DNA from: Sphingobacterium pedocola
GTDB taxonomy: Bacteria > Bacteroidota > Bacteroidia > Sphingobacteriales > Sphingobacteriaceae
Direction of reading: 5' to 3'
NCBI RefSeq assembly: GCF_015209965.1
Contig: NZ_MU158693.1
Coordinates: 285,138-349,137 of the forward strand
Length of the DNA stretch: 64,000 bases
Shown: in pieces, positions 55,076 through 62,957 of the stretch
Layout of the letters: every line of letters starts with the position of its first letter
How positions within the stretch are numbered: the first letter of the stretch is position 1
Made by a program: the position numbers and the translations under genes
Notes under the pieces: model-generated
What the model was told of the DNA's origin: nothing
The model's database searches: none
The model's input: only the letters and a program-made list of their open reading frames with translations

Positions 55076-56245
55076 CTAAAGATTTCGCAAACGCAGTAAA
55101 GCCTCAATGTAATAATAATCTGCATAAATAAGTGGAACATCAACTTCAATGCCCCCCGGTTTATGTCCGACGGAATGCTTTAGCAAGAAATCACCTGCTT
55201 CTCCGAAATCAGTTCTGTAAGGTTTTTTGCTCAAATTGATAAGCATCTCACGCGCTTCGGCAACGTAATGATCTGCCGTTTCCTTATCCACATAACCTTG
55301 CAATTCTAATAACCCGCTGCTAAAAATAGCTGCAGCGGAAACATCACGCTCTTCATTTGGAATTTCGGGCGCATCGAAATCCCAATAAGGAATCTTGTCT
55401 TCCGGAAGATTTGGATGATTGAGGTAAAAGTCGGCAATTGACATGGCCTGCTTCAAGTATTTTTCCTCACCAGTTTCACGAAACATCACGACATATCCGT
55501 ATAATGCCCATGCCTGACCTCTCGCCCAAGCAGAGTTATCGCTGTACCCTTGATGCGTTACTTGTGCTAATGCCTTGCCCGACTCGTCATAACAAACCAC
55601 ATGGTAACTACTATAATCCGGTCTAAAATGGTTTGCCATGGTAACGTCTGCATGTTCGACCGATAGTTTATAATACGAACTGTCTCCCGAATGAGCTGTA
55701 GCCCAAAACAGGAAGTCCAAATTCATCATATTGTCGATGATGACCGGAAAATCGTAGTCACGAAACGAATCCCACGATTTGATCACCCCTCGATTAGCGT
55801 CAAAACGTGTCGACAACGACTTTGCCCCCTGCATGAGGATCGGTAGATAGGTCGAATCGTTTGTTAGACGAAAACCATTACCAAATGGACAGAATACCAT
55901 GAACCCGAGATCGTGCGTAGTGGTGTTATATTGTTCCTTGGCTACTGCCATGGACCAGAGATGGGCTGCTTCTTTCCACTTCTGATCTTGACTGTATTCG
56001 TACATGTACCACAGCGTCCCTGCAAAAAAACCACTACCCCACCATTCCGAAGGTTTATCGTGATAAGTTCCATCTTGATGTAAAGAATGAGGTATCTGCG
56101 TGGTATCGCGATGAGTCGTTAGCATGATCTCATACTGTTTCATAGCCTTCGCTAGTTCTTTATCCACGTCAAGGGTTTGAGGCTCCCTGTTACAACTACT
56201 AATCAGGGCAACAATCCCAAGTAGAACAATCGAAATACGATTCAT
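55076..56245 (-). CDS. GH88 unsaturated glucuronyl hydrolase lipoprotein
   Basis: 389 residues from the ATG at 56245 (MNRISIVLLGIVALISSC, lipobox LISSC). The (alpha/alpha)6 fold shows the family landmarks TTTHDLGFMVFCPFGNGFRL and NMMNLDFLFWATA (catalytic Asp in NLDFLFW), plus SDNSAWARGQAWALYGY. GH88 enzymes hydrate the unsaturated uronic acid left by polysaccharide lyases on glycosaminoglycans, ulvan, gellan or rhamnogalacturonan products; which one is not readable here. It is the last gene after the lipoprotein array, separated by a repeat element. Confidence 0.93.
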   Translation of the reverse strand: MNRISIVLLGIVALISSCNREPQTLDVDKELAKAMKQYEIMLTTHRDTTQIPHSLHQDGTYHDKPSEWWGSGFFAGTLWYMYEYSQDQKWKEAAHLWSMAVAKEQYNTTTHDLGFMVFCPFGNGFRLTNDSTYLPILMQGAKSLSTRFDANRGVIKSWDSFRDYDFPVIIDNMMNLDFLFWATAHSGDSSYYKLSVEHADVTMANHFRPDYSSYHVVCYDESGKALAQVTHQGYSDNSAWARGQAWALYGYVVMFRETGEEKYLKQAMSIADFYLNHPNLPEDKIPYWDFDAPEIPNEERDVSAAAIFSSGLLELQGYVDKETADHYVAEAREMLINLSKKPYRTDFGEAGDFLLKHSVGHKPGGIEVDVPLIYADYYYIEALLRLRNL

Positions 56246-56289
56246 TTGCATAATCATTTTTTATATTTTAACGTTAAATTTTCTTAAAT

Positions 56290-56451
56290 ATAACGAGGCT
56301 GTATCAAAAAAGGACTTTTTACGTCATCCCGACCGGAACGAAGTGTAGCGGAGGGATCTAAATATTTGTAATTCGAAACTATAGATTCCTCTATTCCGCT
56401 ACGCTTCAATCGGAATGACGGATTTTACGACTTATGAGACATCCTCGTTAT
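56290..56451. repeat. Inverted-repeat element, copy 1
   Basis: A 162-base element with 17-base terminal inverted repeats (ATAACGAGGCTGTATCA against TGAGACATCCTCGTTAT, two mismatches). The inner part folds back on itself through CGTCATcCCGAcc near the left and the complement of GGAATGACG near the right, and around AGATTCCT/GGGATCT. About nine of ten bases match copy 2 at 57952. It ends four bases past a lipoprotein stop codon. MITE- or REP-like. Confidence 0.75.
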
Positions 56452-56455
56452 CAAT

Positions 56456-57901
56456 TTAGGGGATGGCAATTCCACCCGTAATCAGCTCATTGTTGCCATC
56501 AAAGACAAAAAGATACTGTTGAGAGATCGTGCCCTGCCCTTTTGTTTTTACGATCACCTTAATTTGGGAATCGGTCCAAGAAGTGGAAGGCATAATGCTC
56601 AGTTCGGTACAGTTTGCATACACAGGCGCATCACCGACTTCTACCCGTGCGGGAGCGTTCGGCCCAGTAGCTAAATAGACATCATCGTAGACACCGCCTG
56701 GATTTACCAGACTGTTTCCAAACCATCCGGGAACATTCAGTTGGTTCCATTGATAGGAAGTCGAGCCCGATGCCTCCCCATTAAATACCGGCTTAATGTG
56801 CTCCCGTGTAAAGATAGGCATTGTCTTGGCACTTAACCATTGAATCCAGGTATAACCTTGTGTTTGCGGAGCTGCTGGGTCTGCCCGTAACCAGGTAGTT
56901 ATCCGATTAAATCCGTCCATATCAAAGAGGTCGTCTAGGCTGGCTACCCATCCGATTTTATCCGTATTTCCTGAAACTTGAAGGGCCTGAGCCTGACCAT
57001 TGGTAGGAATACAAAGGTCTGCCCTCCCATCATTATCCTTAAAGCCATTATCGGTATCCATCAGCCACGTCATCTTCCAGTGGCTTGCTGTCCCCCATTG
57101 ATCTCTAGAGGGGGCGCCCGGAAAATTTTTCCCAGGAGGAACAGTTAACTGGTATGAAAGAAAAACCTCCTGGGTATCATCAAAACGAACCTTCAGTTCT
57201 GTACGTTTCCCGCCATACTGACCCGTAGTTGCCAACTCATCCTGCATGGAATAAGAAGTATTGCCAGAATAGGCGTAGTCATAGTATCGGGCCACATAGT
57301 TTGTAGATTTCGTAGTCCAAGCACCGATCAAGGGTGAATTCAGAGGTATCGGATCGTTGTGATTTCCCCCTTCAAAATCATCGTAGATAATAACATTCGG
57401 TCCAGAACCGAATCCACTTCCTGAAATAGTGAGCTCCTCTCCTTGGTTTACGCTACCCACGACCTGCACATCGCCATCGACAAGAAAATCACCCGATGCA
57501 TCAATGACAACCGAGAGGACTTCCTTCGTCGTCTGAAGATCATCATCCGTGACTTCCAACTGCAGGGATATTGTCTTATCCGCATAGGGAGCATTAATCA
57601 CCAATTGGCCGGTATATTTTTCCAATCCGACAGCGTCAACAACCTGTTGCTGCACATCATCCACAGATTGAACAACCTGTTTAATCTTGGACGATGTGGT
57701 AATGGTATAGTCAACCGTGATCGGGGTCTCTTTCAGCAATGAGCACTGAATAACATGGTCTGTTATGGTATGCCCTGGGGCGACAACAACGATGGAGGGC
57801 ATATCGCCTTTTTTATCGAGAATGTTGTCCTTTTCTTTACAGCCCACAAGAGCTACCAGCAGAAAGCTGGCTATTGTACTTATTGTCATTAATTTTTTCA
57901 T
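56456..57901 (-). CDS. Modular surface lipoprotein A of the array
   Basis: 481 residues with lipobox LVGC and a charged tail start CKEKDN, consistent with surface export. Residues about 34-140 are an Ig-like domain shared by the array (ITVDYTITTSSKIKQVVQSV; YTGQLVINAPYADKTISLQL). Residues about 150-175 begin an IPT/TIG-like fold (GEELTISGSGFGSGPNVIIY) that appears to be interrupted by a lectin/jelly-roll-like module (about 175-410) and resumed at the end (SWTDSQIKVIVK, YLFVFDGNNEL). I cannot name the family. Probably binds a polysaccharide. Paralog of the next gene over its full length. Confidence 0.75.
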   Translation of the reverse strand: MKKLMTISTIASFLLVALVGCKEKDNILDKKGDMPSIVVVAPGHTITDHVIQCSLLKETPITVDYTITTSSKIKQVVQSVDDVQQQVVDAVGLEKYTGQLVINAPYADKTISLQLEVTDDDLQTTKEVLSVVIDASGDFLVDGDVQVVGSVNQGEELTISGSGFGSGPNVIIYDDFEGGNHNDPIPLNSPLIGAWTTKSTNYVARYYDYAYSGNTSYSMQDELATTGQYGGKRTELKVRFDDTQEVFLSYQLTVPPGKNFPGAPSRDQWGTASHWKMTWLMDTDNGFKDNDGRADLCIPTNGQAQALQVSGNTDKIGWVASLDDLFDMDGFNRITTWLRADPAAPQTQGYTWIQWLSAKTMPIFTREHIKPVFNGEASGSTSYQWNQLNVPGWFGNSLVNPGGVYDDVYLATGPNAPARVEVGDAPVYANCTELSIMPSTSWTDSQIKVIVKTKGQGTISQQYLFVFDGNNELITGGIAIP

Positions 57902-57951
57902 ATCTATTACAAATTTAAAGTTTAAGTCTCACTCCTTTTAAAAAGTGGATA

Positions 57952-58108
57952 ATAACGAGGCTGTATCAAAAAGAACTTTTTTACGTCATCGCGACCGGAA
58001 CGAAGTGTAGTGGAGGGACCTAAATATCTGTAATTCAAAACTATAGATTCCTCTATTCCGCTACGCTTCAATCGGAATGACGGATTTTATGACTTATGAT
58101 ACAGCCTC
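57952..58108. repeat. Inverted-repeat element, copy 2
   Basis: The same element as copy 1, with perfect 12-base ends GAGGCTGTATCA / TGATACAGCCTC; the outer five bases at the right end are lost. It lies eight bases past the stop of lipoprotein B and 50 bases before the start of lipoprotein A. Confidence 0.75.
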
Positions 58109-58116
58109 CTTTTCTT

Positions 58117-59553
58117 TTAGGGAATAGCAATCCCCTCCTCAATCAGTGCATTATTACCATCAAATATAAAAAGGTACTGCTGGGAGATCGTCTCTTGTCC
58201 TTTTGCCTTGACGATTACCTTAATTTGCGAATCGGTCCACGAAGTGGAAGGCATAATGCTTAAGGCCGTGCAGTTTGTATATACAGGCGCATCCCCGACC
58301 TCTACCCGTGCGGGAGCATCCGGTCCCGTAGCTAAGTAAACATCATCGTAAACCCCACCCGGATTCACGAGACTGTTCCCAAACCAACCTGGTACATTCA
58401 ATTGGTTCCATTTTTCTGAGGCGGGGCCTCCATTAAAAACAGCTTTATGATGTTCACGTGTCCAAGGTGTCACCGTCTTGGCACTCAGCCATTGCGCCCA
58501 CGTGTAACCTTGCGTTTGAAAATTGACCGGATCCGCTCTGAGCCATGCAGTCATTCTATTGAATCCATCCATATCAAAGAGGTCGTCCAAGCTTGCAAGC
58601 CACCCGATATTATCTGTGTTTCCCCCAATCTGAAGTGCTTTAGCTTGGCCGTTGGTAGGTATGCACAAATCAGCCTTTTCATCCTGGAAGCCATTGTTCC
58701 CATCCATCAGCCACGTCAGCTTCCAATGACTCGCTGATCCCCATTGATCCCTAGAAGGAGCCCCCGGAAAGTTTTTCCCAGGAGGTACAGTAACTTGATA
58801 GGAAAGGAAAACTTCCTGTGTATCGTCAAAACGCACATTCAACGCTGTGCGTTTTCCACCGTATAGACCTGCCGTTGCCAACTCATCCTGCATGGAGTAC
58901 GAAGTATTGCCGGAATAGGCATAATCATAGTATCGGGCGACATAGTTTGTAGATTTTTCACTCCAAGCACCGATCAAAGGCGAAGTCAACGGGATAGGAT
59001 CATTGTGCGCCCCCCCTTCAAAATCATCATAGATGATAACATTCGGTCCGGAACCAAATCCACTTCCTGAAATAATGAGCTCCTCCCCCTGATTTACGCT
59101 ACCTACAACCTGCACATCACCATTGATCACAAATTCACCGGATGCAGTGACAACAATAGAAAGGACTTCTTTGGTCGTTTGAAGATCCAAATCGGTCGCT
59201 TCCAATTGTACATATATTATTTTATCCGCATAAGGCGCATTGACCACCAATTGCCCAGTGTATTCTTTCAGCCCAACAGCAGCAGCAACCTGTTGCTGCA
59301 CACCATCCAAGGACTGAACAAATTGTTTGATCTTCGATGAGGTTGTCACGGTATAATCGATCGTGATCGGGGTCTCTTTCATCACCGGAAAATTAATCAC
59401 ACCGTCAGCTATCGTCTGCCCTTGCGAAGTAACAGCGATGGAGGGGATATCGCCTTTTTTATCGAGAATGTCGACCTTTTCTTTACAGCCCACAAAAGCG
59501 ATCAGTAAAAAGCTGGTTATTGTTATTACACCTATTATCTTGAAATTTTTCAT
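58117..59553 (-). CDS. Modular surface lipoprotein B of the array
   Basis: 478 residues, lipobox FVGC. It matches lipoprotein A along its whole length (roughly three residues in four identical by eye), including the Ig-like N-terminus, GEELIISGSGFGSGPNVIIY, the lectin-like module (PGKNFPGAPSRDQWGSASHW) and the shared ending. The two genes therefore duplicated as one unit, and both are followed by a copy of the repeat element. Thirteen bases separate it from lipoprotein C, so it is co-transcribed. Confidence 0.75.
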   Translation of the reverse strand: MKNFKIIGVITITSFLLIAFVGCKEKVDILDKKGDIPSIAVTSQGQTIADGVINFPVMKETPITIDYTVTTSSKIKQFVQSLDGVQQQVAAAVGLKEYTGQLVVNAPYADKIIYVQLEATDLDLQTTKEVLSIVVTASGEFVINGDVQVVGSVNQGEELIISGSGFGSGPNVIIYDDFEGGAHNDPIPLTSPLIGAWSEKSTNYVARYYDYAYSGNTSYSMQDELATAGLYGGKRTALNVRFDDTQEVFLSYQVTVPPGKNFPGAPSRDQWGSASHWKLTWLMDGNNGFQDEKADLCIPTNGQAKALQIGGNTDNIGWLASLDDLFDMDGFNRMTAWLRADPVNFQTQGYTWAQWLSAKTVTPWTREHHKAVFNGGPASEKWNQLNVPGWFGNSLVNPGGVYDDVYLATGPDAPARVEVGDAPVYTNCTALSIMPSTSWTDSQIKVIVKAKGQETISQQYLFIFDGNNALIEEGIAIP

Positions 59554-59566
59554 ACCTATGATGATT

Positions 59567-61042
59567 TTATGGGTTAAGACTCACTCCTTTCAAAAAGTTG
59601 AGATCAGCATCAAAAAGCAAGATACTGGAAGCCTCAAAAGAGATCTCTCCTTGGCTCCACATCTTTAAAGTAATCGTGTTGGTCACGTCGTCGCTACTGA
59701 CATATCGCAAAGGGACAGCTATAGAGGTAGTCTCCGGCGTTGTTCCGTCTGCTAAAAATAGCAGCACACCACCGCGCTGTACATACATGTCAGTCCGTAG
59801 GATCTCGATGTCAGCTGCTTTGGATGCGTCATCGTTATTGCCTATATAATCTTGCCATAACACCCACCTCGAGCGTTCCGGAAATGCCGACTTCACCACG
59901 TCATTCTGCACCTGATTGCTAGAGTTCTTTGGGATGTGTATTACCATAGAAGGACGATCGTCATCCAGCAGGAAAGTTTTTGCTAAGCCGTCCTCCAGAT
60001 CGGGCGTATTCTGCTTCCACAACCAACCAAAACGGTGGACAAGCCCTTGATGCCGAGGCGTAGGGGTACTCGTACTTTTAGCACCATCGCCTCTATATGA
60101 TTGCATTCTAGGGCCCGTCCCCCCTGTTGTTGTCTCGGTGATATAGGCCGAATTCGAACTACTTCCATTGAGATTTGAAGCAGCACGAATACGATCTTGC
60201 TTCCACTGATACGTAGCCCCGGGATTTATGCCAGCTAAACAACGGGATACCGAATACATAAACGTGGACTCTCCCGGTCCTATAATAGAGCCGGTATCCC
60301 AGTTGATGGAACCAGCCCCTGATGGATTGGCTGCTCCACCTGGCTTTAATACACTTCGTGCCCAACGATATCCTTGTTCATCGATGTGAACAAAACGCAA
60401 ATTATTACCCTCAATCACCCATTGCTCACTACCCGAAACAATCGTAGTAGGAAACGCAGTACCCTCGCTTTCCTCGTACAACCAGCCTTCGCCAAACCCC
60501 AACCAGATGGATTTGTCAGGTGGCGTCAGCGTATGCGTGTTACTGGTAAGTACGATCAATTTCTGATCGCCTAAGCCAGCTGGCGCATTCCAAGAAAGCT
60601 CAGCAGTACCTCCGGATACAGAAGTCTCTTCTACGACAATTGTCCTTTTCTTAACAACTATTGAAAACGATTTCGTCTCCACACGGTTACCTGCATCCAT
60701 CACCTCAAGCTTTACGGAGATAGTATTATCTTCTGCAGGGATATCGACTTTCAATTGACCTTGATATTTATCCAGTCCCTTTCCTTCTACAAGGGTTGTT
60801 TCATGGCTATCTATGACTTGTGTGAGCTGTTGAATCTTCGCCTTAGCTGTAATCGCATAATCGAAGACCAGGGTCGAATCTGCTAGAACAGACAGATGAA
60901 CAGCGTCGTTAGCAAAAGTGAACCCCGAGGCAGTGATATCGATGACGGGTGCCTCTGGCTCCATCCCGTTCTTCTTATCCTTACAACCTACACTACTTAT
61001 TAGTAGTGCGAGCGCAATAATTACATTCATTAGTTTTTTCAT
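59567..61042 (-). CDS. Modular surface lipoprotein C of the array
   Basis: 491 residues, lipobox SVGC followed by KDKKN. The Ig-like N-terminus is a diverged version of that in A and B (VFDYAITAKAKIQQLTQVID; YQGQLKVDIPAEDNTISVKL). The middle (about 150-440) differs completely and is Gly/Ser/Trp-rich (LGFGEGWLYEESEGTAFPTT). The ending again follows the array pattern, DMYVQRGGVLLFLADG and NTITLKMWSQG. No catalytic motif recognised; a glycan-binding role is inferred. Confidence 0.72.
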   Translation of the reverse strand: MKKLMNVIIALALLISSVGCKDKKNGMEPEAPVIDITASGFTFANDAVHLSVLADSTLVFDYAITAKAKIQQLTQVIDSHETTLVEGKGLDKYQGQLKVDIPAEDNTISVKLEVMDAGNRVETKSFSIVVKKRTIVVEETSVSGGTAELSWNAPAGLGDQKLIVLTSNTHTLTPPDKSIWLGFGEGWLYEESEGTAFPTTIVSGSEQWVIEGNNLRFVHIDEQGYRWARSVLKPGGAANPSGAGSINWDTGSIIGPGESTFMYSVSRCLAGINPGATYQWKQDRIRAASNLNGSSSNSAYITETTTGGTGPRMQSYRGDGAKSTSTPTPRHQGLVHRFGWLWKQNTPDLEDGLAKTFLLDDDRPSMVIHIPKNSSNQVQNDVVKSAFPERSRWVLWQDYIGNNDDASKAADIEILRTDMYVQRGGVLLFLADGTTPETTSIAVPLRYVSSDDVTNTITLKMWSQGEISFEASSILLFDADLNFLKGVSLNP

Positions 61043-61226
61043 GTTATCATAATTATGGTTCTAACTCATGTTATAGTTTCACTCCCATCGTCGGAAAGCT
61101 GATCAGCGTACATTTTATCCCTTGCTCTATCCAATCGTCTTGCAGTCTGTGCCTTCTGTATCTATAGTAGCCTTTTCAAGTTACGAGCAGAGCGACCATC
61201 ATTGAGTGAAATGTTGCATTTATATT
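61043..61226. other. 184-base spacer inside the lipoprotein array
   Basis: Longer than the other intergenic gaps that lack the repeat. No gene, hairpin or promoter match was recognised. It could be the decayed remains of a repeat or gene. Confidence 0.3.
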
Positions 61227-62924
61227 TTAATTAATAGCGACTGCAGCTGTTTCATTGATGTCATCCGAATAGATAAGGTAGATCTTCTCCGAGGCAGGAT
61301 CAAGAGTGCCTAGTCTCACTTTTATGTTCACACGTTTATCCTCCCATAGTATTGGTCGTTGCAATTCCACTTTGGTCGCAGCTTCTATGGTGGGAGCATT
61401 AGCGAGGTAGAATCGCTTTATCGAATGATCCATATAAATATCACTAATATGGGTTTCTTGGGTAATCTGTGTCCGTGCATCGTTGCCATTGAATCCGATC
61501 ATTCCAATATTAACTTTCTGACCATGTGGCAGTATCAACCGCGAAGCGTCTGCATCGTGTATTATTTTTCCATCCACTTTTGCCGTTAAGCGATCAGGCG
61601 TTAATAATAGCTCCATAAAGGCCCAACGCTCTACCATTTGCGTGCTGGTGGTCCCCCAATAGCTACCATCATATTCTTCGACGCCATCAGGATGTGTCAT
61701 CAGACTCTGGGTCCAGGAAATACGTACGACAGGGTCATTCCCCACGTTGCTCCACACCCGTATCCATTTGTTAGATCCTTCGTTTCGGAACGTGCTCTCC
61801 CCGCCTTTGGTATTGGTCGTGAACGTAGCACTAGATGTTTCTCCAGTGACCACCACGTTGTTTCCAAAACCCGTAGAACCTATTTCCGGCGCCTTCGGAT
61901 TACGAATCATTTCAAAAGATATTCCTTGATCGCTTATTCCTGTGATGCGTCCTGATATTCCGTTTCCGGTAACTGTCTCCCCATAACGTTCTCCGGGTTT
62001 AGGACCGATAAAACTCGACGATCCATTCAATTCAACCCCGTTAATGTCCCGTATGTATCGGTTATACAATCGTGCATCATATTTAGATTTGACATACCAC
62101 CCGACATATATTGTTTTATTACCCTCTGTAGGATAGGGACTTTCTAATGCTGCAGAAGGCTGATGGAACGTATTCGACGCCCCGGGCATATAAAACACTG
62201 GTCTGCCGGCCACCCTTAAATGTGCTTGTGTTTCGAAATAAGAAGCCCCACTTCCACCACGTCCAGTATATACCTCATCCTTATTATCTTTGACAATATC
62301 GATCACTTGTCCCTGTACGTGATTCTCCCGAACCATATTGCGTACGCCATTTTCATAGACCACATCTACCTCATCCAACAATACGGGAGCGGCCTGTAAT
62401 TTTGGACCAAACGTAAATCCGCCACTTCCATCACTGGTCACTGTCATTTCCGCATCTTGATGAAGATTTTCAAAGGAAAATGCAAAGGAAGATGTCCCAC
62501 CTTCTGTTCGATTTACCGATTTTTCCACTAAAATTGAAAATTCTTGGGTACTCACTTGATCATGAGCATCTGTCGCCTGCAATTTCACAGCGATCGTTTT
62601 CTTTTCCCATGGAATATCTACGATCATCTGGCCTGCATAACCTTCCGCCCCAACAGCATTGTCGATCTTCTGCTGGATACCATCGACGGACTGAACCAAC
62701 TGCTTAATCGTCGATGATGTTGTCACCGAATAATCGATCGCTATGGTTGTTTCCTTAGAAACTGGAAAATGTATGATCCCCTCTGATAGCGTATGTCCTG
62801 GTACCGCAACAGCGATAGCGGGCATTTCGCCCTTTTTATCGTCAATAGACTCCTTTTTTTTACAGCTGACTACAACGAACAGTAAGCAGGTGGCTATGGT
62901 AAATAATGTTTTGAAATTTTTCAT
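61227..62924 (-). CDS. Modular surface lipoprotein D of the array
   Basis: 565 residues, lipobox VVSC followed by KKKES. The Ig-like N-terminus matches A and B (AIDYSVTTSSTIKQLVQSVD). The central module (about 150-490) is unlike the others, with lectin-like strands (TIYVGWYVKSKYDARLYNRY; WAFMELLLTPDRLTAKVDG). The ending returns to the array pattern: ISDIYMDHSIKRFYLANAPT and WEDKRVNIKVRLG, aligning with VYDDVYLATGPNAPARVEVG in A. The family is unnamed. Thirty-three bases follow gene E. Confidence 0.72.
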   Translation of the reverse strand: MKNFKTLFTIATCLLFVVVSCKKKESIDDKKGEMPAIAVAVPGHTLSEGIIHFPVSKETTIAIDYSVTTSSTIKQLVQSVDGIQQKIDNAVGAEGYAGQMIVDIPWEKKTIAVKLQATDAHDQVSTQEFSILVEKSVNRTEGGTSSFAFSFENLHQDAEMTVTSDGSGGFTFGPKLQAAPVLLDEVDVVYENGVRNMVRENHVQGQVIDIVKDNKDEVYTGRGGSGASYFETQAHLRVAGRPVFYMPGASNTFHQPSAALESPYPTEGNKTIYVGWYVKSKYDARLYNRYIRDINGVELNGSSSFIGPKPGERYGETVTGNGISGRITGISDQGISFEMIRNPKAPEIGSTGFGNNVVVTGETSSATFTTNTKGGESTFRNEGSNKWIRVWSNVGNDPVVRISWTQSLMTHPDGVEEYDGSYWGTTSTQMVERWAFMELLLTPDRLTAKVDGKIIHDADASRLILPHGQKVNIGMIGFNGNDARTQITQETHISDIYMDHSIKRFYLANAPTIEAATKVELQRPILWEDKRVNIKVRLGTLDPASEKIYLIYSDDINETAAVAIN

Positions 62925-62957
62925 TTCACAGTTTGTTATTGGATATATTTCGATTTA

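Noticed and set aside
56290..58108. CRISPR array
   Set aside because: Only two copies of the repeat exist, each about 160 bases and separated by a gene; there are no short repeats with regular spacers and no cas gene in the window.
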